A DNA stretch of 64,000 bases, taken from positions 1,798,001 to 1,862,000 of the forward strand of contig JAMXSV010000026.1 of assembly GCA_027559495.1 (NCBI GenBank), in the 5' to 3' direction. The notes beneath the pieces are model-generated. The model was not told where the DNA came from, searched no databases, and saw only the letters and a program-made list of their open reading frames with translations. Both the position numbers and the translations under genes were made by a program. The stretch comes from Aurifilum marmelostoma (lineage: Eukaryota; Ascomycota; Sordariomycetes; Diaporthales; Cryphonectriaceae). Of this stretch, positions 50,595 to 61,579 are shown in pieces; the stretch's first letter is position 1; the number at the start of each line of letters is the position of its first letter.

Positions 50595-51122
50595 ATGGCC
50601 TCGCCCAACGAAAAGGCGGACACCACCGCCACGACCACTATTGAAGTCGCCGACAGCAAGAGCCCTGCAAAGATAACAACCACGAACCTCGCCCCGTCGC
50701 GGGCTGCCTCGACTACGCCCTCCCAGTCTCTCGACCTCCGCCGCCCCTCCGACATCTCCACCCCAGCTACCGCCCACAATGACGGTCTGAACCCGTTCGA
50801 CACGGACCTGGAGGCCATGGTCTCCTCGCGGACGCTGACGGTCGGAGACGACTCGTGCGGCATGAAGTCGACGACCAACATCAACATCAAGGGCAACAGC
50901 CCAGACTGCCAGGTGTGGCCTGGCAAGGACCACTGGAAGAAGAAGGCCAAGACGGCCCGCGTCAACCGCCACTCGTGCCAGATGCTCGCCAAGATGAGCA
51001 AGCGCAACAGGATAATAGCCAAGATCTGCATCATCGCCCTCATCCTGGCCATCGCCGTCGCCGTCGGCCTGGGCGTGAGCAAGTCCCTTAATGCCGCCAT
51101 CTGGAGCCCCAAGGACAACTGA
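50595..51122 (+). CDS. Small tail-anchored membrane protein, 175 aa
   Basis: Single exon. The ATG at 50595 has a good context (CGCCATGGCC). A long Thr/Ser/Ala-rich N-terminal part is followed by a conserved-looking module: CQVWPGKDHWKKKAKTARVN, then KRNRIIAKICI and one hydrophobic helix (about residues 139-161, rich in Ile/Ala/Val/Gly), ending in KSLNAAIW and a short charged tail. This W-basic-helix-W arrangement recurs in a family of uncharacterised fungal membrane proteins. Topology is probably N-out-of-membrane with a C-terminal anchor. Function unknown. Confidence 0.75.
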   Translation: MASPNEKADTTATTTIEVADSKSPAKITTTNLAPSRAASTTPSQSLDLRRPSDISTPATAHNDGLNPFDTDLEAMVSSRTLTVGDDSCGMKSTTNINIKGNSPDCQVWPGKDHWKKKAKTARVNRHSCQMLAKMSKRNRIIAKICIIALILAIAVAVGLGVSKSLNAAIWSPKDN

Positions 51123-52608
51123 GATGCGCAACGTCGGATGCTACACTTATGTTTGTGTGTGTGTGTGTTTGTGACTTCCCGTGATCAGTGGCTCGTGGGA
51201 TGAGCCGAAGGAAGAGCAGTTTGGTCACTCAAACGCGTCGTGACCAAACACACCGACCACAACAAACATCATCCGTGCCATCATCAGGCCACCATCATAC
51301 CACCATCGTCGACACCCACCTTCCTCCCCTCTCCGCCTTGGGAGAATAACCCGGTATCAGACCACCAATGCAATGTGTCCCTCCTCGTCCTCGTCCTCTG
51401 TACATACTTTGGACACACCTCACCGACATCCCATACTTTCACCAAGACTTCGGACACCACCTTTATTACGATCACTTCAAGCAAGATACTAAACATTGCA
51501 AGCACTTTGAGACTTGTATGGCGTTTCTGGAGTCAAAATCAAACACGCACAAATGAACAGTTGACAAGAATCGACTCGGCGTTGGCGTTCTCGGAGCCCG
51601 GCCTGACAGGCCCAGCTATTCATGTCTGTCCCGTCTCTTGTTCGGGAATTTTTATTATTTTTCTTTTCCTGATTTTCTTTTCTTCTCTTCTCTTTCTTTC
51701 CTTCTTGCGCCTCGTGGATTCTTGCGAGTGTTGTGCTGGATATTCGAGAAAGAGGCAGTAGGAAGAGCGGACGAGCGCGAGCCTCGTTTGACAGTTTTAC
51801 TATACCAGCGCGCGGATGAAACAGGAAATATCGCTTCTGCGGAGGACAAGCGAGGACCCCATAGAGACTAAGTGCCTTATCTTGCGCGCGTACCACTAGG
51901 GAGGCTTAGGCCGGATCAGGATGTTTTATACCCAATTTGAAACGATGAGGCCGCCATTATCTGCAGGTCCTCGTCCTGCGATCGATCCATCATTTAGATG
52001 CTGTCTTTCTTACTCTGCTGCCAGCCTACGTGATACCGCCTCCAGTTGATTTTCATGCCATAGTGCTGGCGAGGTCACTGACGAAGCATCAGCCACAGCT
52101 TTGGATGCAGAACCCCGACCCCCCCCCCCCTTCCCTACCCCAACCCAGAACACATACACACGGAGAGAGAGATCCGGAGACGCACGAAAATTCAAAGCGG
52201 GTATCTACTAAGCAGGCGAGAGACGTCACGCCATTGAGTCACGGTCGCCTACAGAAGAGCGGTCAGTCAGTCAACCAGTCACACAAGGCATATCACATGA
52301 GGAAATCCGTTGCGCAAAAATAGGTCAAAGGCAAAAACATGAATTATTGAGTGCGTCGAGAACGAGCACATTCATCTAGCACCTGCATCGCTCAGCTAAG
52401 GTCAAGTTCAAAGGAGAAAAGGGAAAAGGAAACGTTGGCAAGTGTCAAATGCAGGTACAGTAACTCTCGACTTCATGAAGCCCCGCTGCATCTTGCTCTT
52501 TCGTGTCTGTAGCATTCGGCTAGCTCAAGGGCGGCAGCAGCAGCAGCAGCAGGAGAAAAGGGCCCAGAAAGGAAGGAGACAAGTGAGGAGCATCTGCGTC
52601 GACTCACC
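51123..52608. other. Intergenic, 1.49 kb, convergent
   Basis: 3' flanks of the tail-anchored protein gene (plus) and the single-pass membrane protein gene (minus). It contains a short (TG)n stretch near 51154 and a C12 run near 52119. No gene supported. Confidence 0.4.
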
Positions 52609-53376
52609 TCAGCCAGTGAGAGGGACATCCACCAGGCCATCAGAGTCAAGCTGCTGCTTGTTCATCGCCTTCAGCGCCTGCTGCTGCGGCGGCGCCGGCC
52701 GGAGCGCGCCCGCCTCGCCAGCCACCGCTGTCTGTAGCGTAAAGACCGGGACGGGACCGGAGCGCTGGTCCATGTCCTGGTCTGGGACATGGTATCATGG
52801 CTTTGAGGCCAGAGACAAGCCGGCGGTGATGGCGGCGGAGCTCTGGGGCCGGGTTCCGAGGCCCAGGACCGCTCCGGTGGAGGAGGTGGAGGAGACGGCG
52901 CTGACGGACCGAGACAAGGCAGGGTTCGTGGCCGTGTTGGGGGAAGGTGCGGCGGCGGCGAAGCATGAAGTGGTCGGCAGGACGGTGGCCGCGGTGATGT
53001 TGGCTGCGCCGCGGCTGTATGGGGAGCTGTAGCGGCCCATGCTGAAGTCCTGCACCAGTGCGCGGTCGGGCTTGTTGATGGGGAACGGGTCGCCGTACCG
53101 GCCCTTGCTGAAGTCCTGCTGCATCTCCAAGTCGGCGTCGGTGCCGTTGTTGGGATTGTTGGCACTGGTACTGGTGGTGCCAGCAGTCTCGGGGCGAGGG
53201 GTTCCTAGGAGGCTTGTCAGCCAGGCTCCGACCGATGCGGTGTACCTCGCCGTCCTGGAGGTCGAGCGGCGGCGCTGGCCCATCTTTGCTCGGCGGTGGG
53301 CGTACCAGACTGCCCAGGCGAAGCCCAGTGGGACGAGGAGGACCAGCGAGTAGAGTCCGAGGTAGTTGGTGTCCAT
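52609..53376 (-). CDS. Single-pass membrane protein with an in-frame TGA (193 aa, or 255 aa if read through)
   Basis: The ATG at 53376 opens MDTNYLGLYSLVLLVP with one transmembrane helix, then RRAKMGQRRRS (positive, cytoplasmic side). The rest is soluble and Ser/Ala-rich, with two related motifs, QQDFSKGRYGDPFPI and VQDFSMGRYSSPYS, spaced about 20 residues apart. A TGA at 52795-52797 stops the frame after LSLASKP. The same frame then stays open for 61 more codons of plausible protein (YHVPDQDMDQ, PVFTLQTAVAG, LVDVPLTG) to a TGA at 52609. TGG to TGA would be the smallest change. Family not recognised. Confidence 0.6.
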
Positions 53377-56300
53377 GATGACTAGATCGAGGGCTGTGGT
53401 TGCCCTGTCCGGTCAGCTGGTGGAGGATTCTGTGATCGTGGTCCACCAAGACTCGGGATAATTGGGTAAGTGATGATCGGGGGGAATTAATTTGTTTTTG
53501 ACACTTGATGTGCTCGTTTATATTGAGAGAGGATCGGGTGGTCATGCGTGCTGTCAGTGCCTGGTGCGGCTGATGAACAACATGGCTGTTCATCAACAAT
53601 CCGGGTGCCCGATTCCAAACTACTTCATCGTTCACTTTGGACTACACGCCGTTTGTTGGCCTTCAGTGAAGTCGTCTCCCAGGAGTTATATAGAGATTCA
53701 GTTCGGGCTGGTGTCGACACCTAGATCAGTGTTGGACATCGGTATGAAATAGTCCTCTAAGTTGTACAATGGCTTTGTATTTTCTATGCTGGGAAGCACG
53801 ACCTTACATGTTGGACTTGGCTTTCCTTCCATGATGCTTCGAACAGAATGCACACAAAGATGTTGACGACGGACGGATAGACAGAGTGGTTGTATGCTAT
53901 TATCGCTTTGGCTACATGAGTGCCTGGGTAGACTGCAAATGGTTGCGCCACTCCTTTACGCTTCTCAACGCTGGGCCAGCTCAGAATTTCGTTGCTGTTG
54001 GACAACTGAGGTATCTCGCTTCTAGGTAGCAATGATATAATTAATGGTGATCAAAACGTCGAAGAGATGTCTTCAACAGGTACCCTAGACATTGGAGAAG
54101 TATTAGTTGTAATTATTGACACAATAATTACGTCGCCATCATGAAGGCAAGGATGTTGAGCTTTCCAGGCATATCTTTCATCTCTTACGTTGCAACTGAC
54201 AAAAGTCTCTTGACTGTATATTGGCTCATGATGTCTCATCATGTGCAAATAGAAGTATGAGACTCGAGGTAACTTGTGCAGTAATCACTGTGCATTGTGT
54301 AGATGCTGCAGGTGACTTATACCACATGAGACGTGTTTCAGCTGTATTTGACCATATATTATTTATGGTAATTAAAGGTCAGCAATCCATGGTTTGTTAT
54401 GATCAACAGAGTGATCAGAGAATGCTGGTGACTTGTCGAGCAGAGCCACCAGCCAAACAGTCGCGACCGAGCTTTAGTGTCCCGGTCGGGTCCATCTGGC
54501 ATGCACTCACATCGATGCTCTTGATATTGCCGGCCCGTCGTTCGGGTAATAGCCAAAATTATGATGCCGTGTCAAAGGGAGGATCAGCGACCTACACGCA
54601 ACCTCTGTATACTTACTTATATGAGATTCTTCTCATCAGCATATCAAACCGAGACACGTGAACCAGAATATCACCCGCATGCCCATAATAAATGTCATTT
54701 GTCCTCGAGGACGATCACGTCCACCTTGTGCCGAGTTAGGCCTTGGCGGATAGTCCCTGGTCCGGCAGTCTTGGCTCCGACAAAGATTCTAAAACACCAT
54801 CGGATGAAATCTAGGGTTGTCCAAGAAAGGAAGAACTCTATACATACACACGTGCGCACGCGGGGACTGTGTTTTCTAAATTTGGGTCTCTTGGCAGATT
54901 CTCCTTGTTGCACTGGCTGCTTCCTGAATTTCCTCTTGGGACGGTGGATGGCCGTGTCTGTGGTCTAGCTTGCCAGAGGGCTGCTTGTATGTCAACAGTG
55001 CCCACCTGGATCGAAAGATGTGGGAGCTGGTTGTGGAAGTGGCTGGTATATACTACATGCGTAGATGGGCATGAAGTTGGTGCAGGGATTGAGCTGTGTG
55101 CTTCCCCATCTCGAAACGACCTTTTTTTTTCTGGCTTGAAGGTACGTCTTCTCTCCCCCCCTATGCGAGGTTGACATTTCCTGGGGATGTTCCACACTGC
55201 TGTCGGCAGTCGAGGTGGAGGGAGGAGGAGGAGGAGGAGGAGGAGGAGGAGGAGGAGGAGGAGGAGGGTGTGGTGCAGTGACCCTTGGGCGTGGTTGGGG
55301 TCTGTGGTCTGGTCTGGGGGAGGGAGGGGGCTTGATTCAGTGTTTCGTTTCAAGGGCCTGCGCTACTGCAGCCCTGCGCGCGCGCGCACTGAACAATAAG
55401 GGATCAGATTATTGGCTTGGCTGGACAATTTACTTGAACATGCCTATACTACTAATACCAAATACTATAGTTACTTCATAGCAGACTTTGGAAATCTTCT
55501 CTTGCTATTGATTGTATGAATTTGTTTGTTTGTTTGTTTTCTGTCCTTGAAAAGGCGACAAGTTTGGAAATGGTGACAACCGTCGAACGTCGTCGATATG
55601 GTGGTTGGTCATTTGATTACTACAATTCACTTCCTCGCGTCCCTCGCGTCCCTCGCCGTCTACTCGAGGTTCGTCCATGAACCGCCGAGACCAGTCAGCA
55701 GTACCCAGAAGAAAACAGAAAGAGATCCATCGCCCCTCGCCACAAGCTGTGGCTCTTGTTCCTGGCCAAGATGCCAGTGGTTGACCTGACTTTCTGCTTG
55801 CTTGGACGTCTCGGTCCTGTGTTTCCTTGGCAAGGTCTCAAGACTGCCTGACCCACATGCGGTCGACTCAACCACCGACCCAGCCTATCTAGGTACTTGT
55901 GCAGTCTCTACTGCACTACTACTATTTCCAAGGATCCCGATTCACGAGCCGTCCGATCACCTCCGTAAACTGCTTTGACCCTCTCTTGGCTACAACAGCC
56001 AAGGTGAATCATATCTGACTCCTCAAACGGGACGGACGACAAGAGAAGACAGTAAGTATCCAGAGCAACTGGACCTTGCCACACACAGGGTTTCCGACAT
56101 CCGCATCGACCTCTCATTCGCCGTCGCCGTCCTTCCTCTACCAGATCGCCAAGTGCTTTGCCCCCCCCCCCCACCGTTTGGGCGGACTTCTTGTCCTTGA
56201 GGGGGAAGAAGCTGTATGAGGAGGCATCTTGGCGGGTTGGTCAAGGTGGATCTCGCCGCGTCGTCCAAACAACCCTTCCAAGGTCCCCCAAGCTGCCCTG

Positions 56301-56801
56301 TGTTGTTTTCTGGGGGTGGAGGCCCGACAGGATCATCGTGATGTCCGTGTCTGGTATGGCACGGCAGCCCGGATATTCCTCTTGGCGGGTACATCCAGGT
56401 GGATCTTGACTGTTGGGGGAGGGGGAGGAAACGTGTAAGAGATGATGGAGAAGAATATTCCACTCCAGAGGTCTGGATGCTTGTTCGCCGTTCTGGATGC
56501 CCTTGGCCTTGCGGTTCGTGCTTCATATATATGTCTCCTTCCCCTCGCACTCGCCATGATGAACAGTTTGGATGTTTCTTTCTCTCCTCAGCTGCGCTCG
56601 AACACATCACCACTCTAATACCCTATCTCTCTCTCTCTCTCTTGCCCTCTCTTTCACGGCACCGCTGGTCGAGCTGGTTCTATCCTTCTTGCTTTCCCTT
56701 TTCTCTTTCTCTTCTGTCGCAAGCATCCTCTCTTGCTATTAATCAAGCCGTCGAGCCCAGGAGGTTGCATAGAAGTATAATCCTCATCTCGAAAAAAGAA
56801 A
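53377..56801. other. 3.4-kb region with no recognisable gene
   Basis: AT-richer in 53.4-54.7 kb. It holds a (GGA)n repeat (55221-55268), a (GC)n stretch (about 55376-55387), (TTTG)n near 55514 and C12 at 56161-56172, and is upstream of the secreted-protein gene. None of the open frames is supported. Confidence 0.4.
55221..55268 (+). repeat. (GGA)n microsatellite
   Basis: About 16 uninterrupted GGA/GAG units; purine on the plus strand. Confidence 0.95.
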
Positions 56802-58009
56802 ATGGTCGCCTATCGTATCGTGCTCATGGCTGGCGCTGCCGCCGCCCTGCCACTGAACATCAACCTTGGAGCCTACTCGCCGGCACTGGTAGTCGGTAAG
56901 TAGAAAGGCAGACCCAGCAACATGCCTTCGAAGAATTACAATTTTTCTTTCCGCTTCCAGCCTCACTGACATCAATTTGCTACCCACAGGTGATGGTGAG
57001 ATCAGCTTCGGAGGCAACCAAGATGTGTCCACACTCATGAACACACTCGAAGGCGCCGCAGTGACGGCGGCGACCGAGGCAACAACCAACGCCGCCGCAG
57101 GAGCCGCAGCAGAACCCGCGGCTGCCGCGACCACACCGGCTACTGAGGCTGTTGCTGCCGTCGAGACCCAGGCGATCGAGCAGAATGCGGTTGAGGAGCC
57201 TTCGGCCGTGCCTGTTGACGCGACCACCACGGACGCAACAATTGAGGAGCAGGTGAGTGTCGACGTGCGGATCAAGTCTTGATAATCTGGCAAATCGCAT
57301 ATCTTCAAAAAAAAAATAAAAAAATGGCTGATGATCGCTTTTCACCTGAACAGGCCCAACAGATCGCCGCTCTCCAAGGAATGGGCAGGGCAGTCCTGCC
57401 TCGTGACGACGACACCGCCGAGCTCACCACCCGTGACGAGGACGCCTCGGCCGCCGTCGCCAAGCGTGATCTCGCCAGCTTCGACCGGGCCCTTACCTTC
57501 GCCGAGGCCGCCTTGACGAAGGGTCCCAAGATCCAGCTCGGCACCGGTCGCGAGGGCTCAGGCGTCGGTATCATTGTCGATAACAACCAGGAGGCCGCCG
57601 CACGCGCAGGCACGGGCACCGCAGCCGCCAAGCGGGACCTGTCTGGTGCTGCTGCGGGGCCCAAGGTCAAGGTCACCACCATGTATGTGCGCTCTGGAAT
57701 TCCTTCTTGTGAGTAGTGGTGGTGATGATGATGTTGAAGTTTTTTCTTGTTTTCTCCGTCGGCCCTGGCTAATCTATCCCGTGCGTTTGCTCTCCAGCCC
57801 TTCAGAACGGTGAACAAATGACCGCCCGCGACCTTGAGAATATCAACGGCAACGTCGAGCCCCGTTATGAGACGATTCAGATCGCTCCCAACAAGAGGGA
57901 TGCGAACCCTACCCCCGGAGCCATCGACGCCGTGAACCTGAACGTCAACGGCGATCAGGGCGTGACCATGACATTTGTAGAGACTGTCGAGGATGGCGAG
58001 AACGCGTGA
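56802..58009 (+). CDS. Predicted secreted protein with three KRD (Kex2-like) sites, 307 aa, four exons
   Basis: Exons 56802-56895, 56990-57252, 57354-57708 and 57798-58009 sum to 924 nt with matching phases. The N-terminus (MVAYRIVLMAGAAAALPLNI) reads as a signal peptide with early Ala-rich core. Then comes an Ala/Thr/Glu-rich stretch of about 80 residues, and a C-terminal half with three dibasic sites, each followed by Asp: AVAKRDL (about 156), AAAKRDL (about 212) and PNKRDA (about 270). Kexin cleaves after KR in the Golgi, so the precursor may yield several peptides. The intervening pieces are not tandem repeats, and no tyrosinase or DUF3328 gene adjoins, so a dikaritin-type RiPP is not supported. 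It contains no Cys-rich effector pattern. Function unknown. Confidence 0.75.
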
Positions 58010-58800
58010 GGAAGCGTTTTTTATGATGAGAATCGTTAATGCTGGAGCCGGGCGCGAGAGAAGAGGGAGAGAGCTGATTTTGATGCTGTATGTAATTTTA
58101 CATTATGATTCTTGGATTTTTCATGGGCGCCACGGAGTAATTCCCCCATTAGAGTGAGGAAAAAGAAGAACCAGCGTCTGACTCTGGGAGGCAATATTAC
58201 ACCTCTCTCGTGATGAGTCTTGTGGTCGAACCCTGTGACGCTGTGCCCTTCCAATGTGCGAGCTGTGACTCTGGCAGCTGCGGTGACTGTGTTGTGTGCA
58301 AGCATGTATGCTCTTGGGCTTGGCGACTCGACAACGTGTTTCAGGAAGCGCCGGGCAAGGCCGCCAAGCTGCCGCGAAGGCGCAGGAGCCATCCTGGCTT
58401 GAAGGGCAGAGATTGTTTCAGGATCGCATTGTTGCCGTGTTGAGGACGGATCAGCCATGTGGGCTTCTTTCCGACCGGGGTCCCGAGCAAGAGTCGACTG
58501 TGGTGGACGGTGGCACTGGCCAGGACGAGAATCTTGGCCGAGCTTTGTCCGGCCGGGTAAAGAGGTGTTGTGCTTGCCACTGAAATCCAAGGCATTCCCT
58601 CTATAAGTCTATCAGCGTGTATCATGCTTTCCAGGTATATATGTATCCAATGTCTTAACAGCCGTTTCCAAAACCCCATCCATGCATGGCAGCCTCTGAT
58701 AACAACGTGCCGAAGCCCAGAATGAAAGAGCCCGGTCCTGCCGGAAGAGATAGCCAGTCTCAAGTGGTTTTCCCTGTCTTTGTTGGTAGATGAATTTCCA
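58010..58800. other. Convergent intergenic region, 791 bp
   Basis: 3' flanks of the secreted-protein gene (plus) and the NAD kinase gene (minus). No further feature supported. Confidence 0.4.
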
Positions 58801-60761
58801 TTAGTGATCCCACTCTCGGAAGGCCTTCTGTTTTTGTCTCGTGTTCCAGCCCAGCTTCCCGCTGATACTGTTCACCCAGTCCTCGCTGCGCCGTCCCTGC
58901 GCCTGCACGCTCGCAAACGGGTACCGGCTGGCTGATATGGTGACATAATCGCCGGGCAACAGCTCAAGCCTCTCGCGGCCGTCAAACGACGCCCATGAGC
59001 TCGTTCGTGCGCTGTAGGGCACGCCGACGCGCAGCACGATGGTGTCGGGCAGGATGATGGGCCGGAAATTGAGGGTGTGGGCGCATATGGCCGTCACGAG
59101 CATCACAGGATTCTCCGGATGGCAGAGGGATCCGCCGGCAGCAAGATTGTACGCGGTCGAGCCGGTTGGGGTGGACACACAGACACCATCGGCGAGGACG
59201 GATGTGAAATGCTCATCATCGCCGAATATCTCGCAAAAGGACATTGCTGGCGGCTTTTCAGTATCGACCTCCAAAAACAAAAGAACGGAGAATGATTGAA
59301 CTTACTAGGGTTCGGCCCACGGTCCACCACAATCTCGTTGAGTATTTCGTATGTTCCATCTGGCTTGTGGGTATGCTCATTCTCCCTCTCTTCGCCGATC
59401 AGCTCTTCCACCAGGTCCCGCTCAGCCTGTGGTACCTCCTCCCCCCTCCCTCTCCTCTCGAGCCTGGCCGTCAGTCCCACCGTCAGCCTCGCCCATCGTC
59501 TTGCCATCCGTGATCAGCGCCTGCTTTCTGATCCTCTTCTGGCTCCTCATGATGGTTCCTTCGAACCTCAACCGTAAGCTCACTGTCACGCCCTCCCTAA
59601 AGGCTCCGGTAAGTGTGTTGCGGTAGTCCTCGAAGTCGAATTTGGTCAGGAACCCCCAGGCTCCCCAGCGCGAAGCTGAGCACAGGCGGCACAATCCTCT
59701 GAAACAGCCAGCTGGCGTACAAGACAGTTCCATCGCCGCCCAGAGTGATGGCAAAGTCAAACGTATGTGGCCTTGTGTGGCACATACGCTCATCCCACCA
59801 CCTTAGCCGCTTCGAGATGTCTTTGCTGTTCTCTTCCTCCAACTCGCCAGCCTGAACGTAGTCCTTGCGCAGCTCCTCGATCAGGCCAGGCGCATCAAAC
59901 TGCTTGTTGTCCTTGAGGTCTCTTTCCAAGTATACCGTATACCTGACATCTCTCCCCTTGTCCAACAGCCACCTGGCAAGCTCCCTTGTCTTGGGAACAA
60001 GATCGCGGTCGTAGATCTTGGTCAGTATGAAGATATTCCGCACCCTAAACTTCAACCTCATACTCCCCAGCCTCCGGCTCAGCTCCCGAACGCCCCACGC
60101 CATCTCGCTCAGTTGCTTCTTGGTCAACAACCGGCTGTGCAAGACGTCGGGGTCCACACCGGCCTGGTCCACCTCGGACGTTGTCGCCTTGGCCATCTGC
60201 TTGGCCCAGTTATGCTCATCTGTCTGGCCCACATCGCTGCTGGCGTCGCTACCGTTGCCGTTGCCCCGTGACAGGATCGCACACTTGCCCTTGGGCTCGA
60301 CCAAGCGGTCACCGAGGCCGTTCTCGTGCGGTAGGCTGCCATTACTCACTGCGTTCGCGTGGACCTGTGGTTGCTGCTGCGGCTGCTGGTCGTGGTTGTC
60401 AGCAGAGGGTTTATCGCTGGTGGTGCTGCTATTGGCGCCTTGCTGCTGCTGCTGGGCGTGACGGGCACGGCGCTGAGACTCCAGGAACTGGTGGACGAGG
60501 CATTGGGTCTTGTCATCCTCGCGCGGGCGGGGCCGTTGGGATTCGGAGGGCACGAGAGAGCTCTTGCGACGGTGGACATTGGCAGAGTCGAACGTAACCT
60601 AGGACAAATGTTGTCAGAGCAAGACAGACAGAAAAAGAAAGAGGACGAGGGAGTAATCTGTGCATGATTACCTCGACAGCCTTGGCATCTTCATCACTGG
60701 CACTGGAGTGCGGGTCCTCGAAGGACACATGCCTCTGTTCGTGCCCGTGCTCGCTACCCAT
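58801..60761 (-). CDS. NAD(+) kinase (Utr1-like), 608 aa, three exons, frame broken twice in exon 2
   Basis: Exons 60761-60672, 60598-59306 and 59246-58801. The enzyme phosphorylates NAD+ to NADP+ with ATP. The long N-terminal part is Gln/Asn-rich with RRKSS; then the catalytic domain: FDFAITLGGDGTVLYASWLF (GGDGT motif), the LGSLGF strand, DRGPNPTMS, a TPTGSTAYNLAAGGSLCHP motif, and a C-terminal FDGRERLELLPGDYVTISAS. Two frame changes occur, at C5 (59653-59657, just after LGSLG) and at C6 (59441-59446, in a Glu/Gly-rich insert). With one base fewer in each, the coding sequence is 1827 nt, and exon phases match exactly. No mitochondrial presequence is obvious. An NADP source is required for viability in yeast, so sequence error is likelier than loss. 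Confidence 0.88.
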
Positions 60762-61579
60762 GATCGTGTGTGCGCTGCGGCCAACCGGCAGGAGAAGGCT
60801 TTTCCCTTGTGGTCAATCTGAGGCTCAGAAAGCTTATATGCTGAAGATGGCAATGTGTTTAGCAAATGGCAGGAAGCAAATAGCAGGAGCAGCGACTGTC
60901 AGGTAGTGGGGTTCCTGCTCCCCCAGGCTCCCGATGTCATAGCTCCCTGATAGTGCATAGTGCTGTATAATAATACTACCTGCAGTGTATGCAGTACCCC
61001 CCCCACCCCCCACAGCACCCAGCTCTCCCCGACTTAGCGTCACCACTGTGGTTAGACTAGGACTTTCAATACTGGCGCTTCTCACTTGTCAGCACTATCT
61101 TATCCTCCCCTCTGCTTAGGCCGGCTGGTGACTTGTGTTGCAGTCAGGTCAAGCCTGCTGGAAATCACAACACTCTCAGTCTACAACACTTATGTGTGGA
61201 GTAATATTGGTCAAGTCTAGCATACTCTTTTCAGGTATGTTTGCCCCCCCCCCCCTACCTTAAGAAGAAATTGATTGCGGTCTTAAACGTGGAATGGGAT
61301 TGCGCTGGGGTGAGCTCTGTAACAGGGTAGGCCCCCCTCAGCAGCTGTAGCATGTACCCACTGTGCCATACCAGTGGCTTGCAGTGCCCCTAGAGAGCCC
61401 AGGTCACACTGCTGTTGTAGCGCTTACTGACCTTAACCACCATACCCCACTGGTGACATGATCCAGTGTCAATAGCTGAGGGGTAATCACACCTGCTATC
61501 CGGCGAGAACAGCACCATGCACCAACATTCCTAGCCCTGTATATATACTTCCCGTTTACAGTCTTCAACCAACCATTCC
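60762..61579. promoter_or_regulatory. Shared divergent promoter region of NAD kinase and the alpha/beta hydrolase
   Basis: 818 bp between two oppositely directed ATGs. It contains several C8-C13 runs (around 60993-61010 and 61244) and, close to the hydrolase, a TATATATA element. No gene in it. Confidence 0.5.
61540..61547 (+). promoter_or_regulatory. TATA element of the alpha/beta hydrolase gene
   Basis: TATATATA lies 40 bp before the ATG at 61580 and 49 bp before the next in-frame ATG at 61589. The short distance favours the second ATG, or a very short 5' UTR. Confidence 0.5.

Noticed and set aside
52646..53635. 329-codon minus-strand open frame overlapping the single-pass membrane protein
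   Set aside because: It is a GC-rich shadow frame full of Arg/Pro/His; the frame with a clear transmembrane helix and start codon is preferred.
56802..58009. Dikaritin/ustiloxin-type RiPP precursor
   Set aside because: The KR sites are present, but the intervening segments are not repeated cores and no DUF3328, tyrosinase or other tailoring gene lies nearby.
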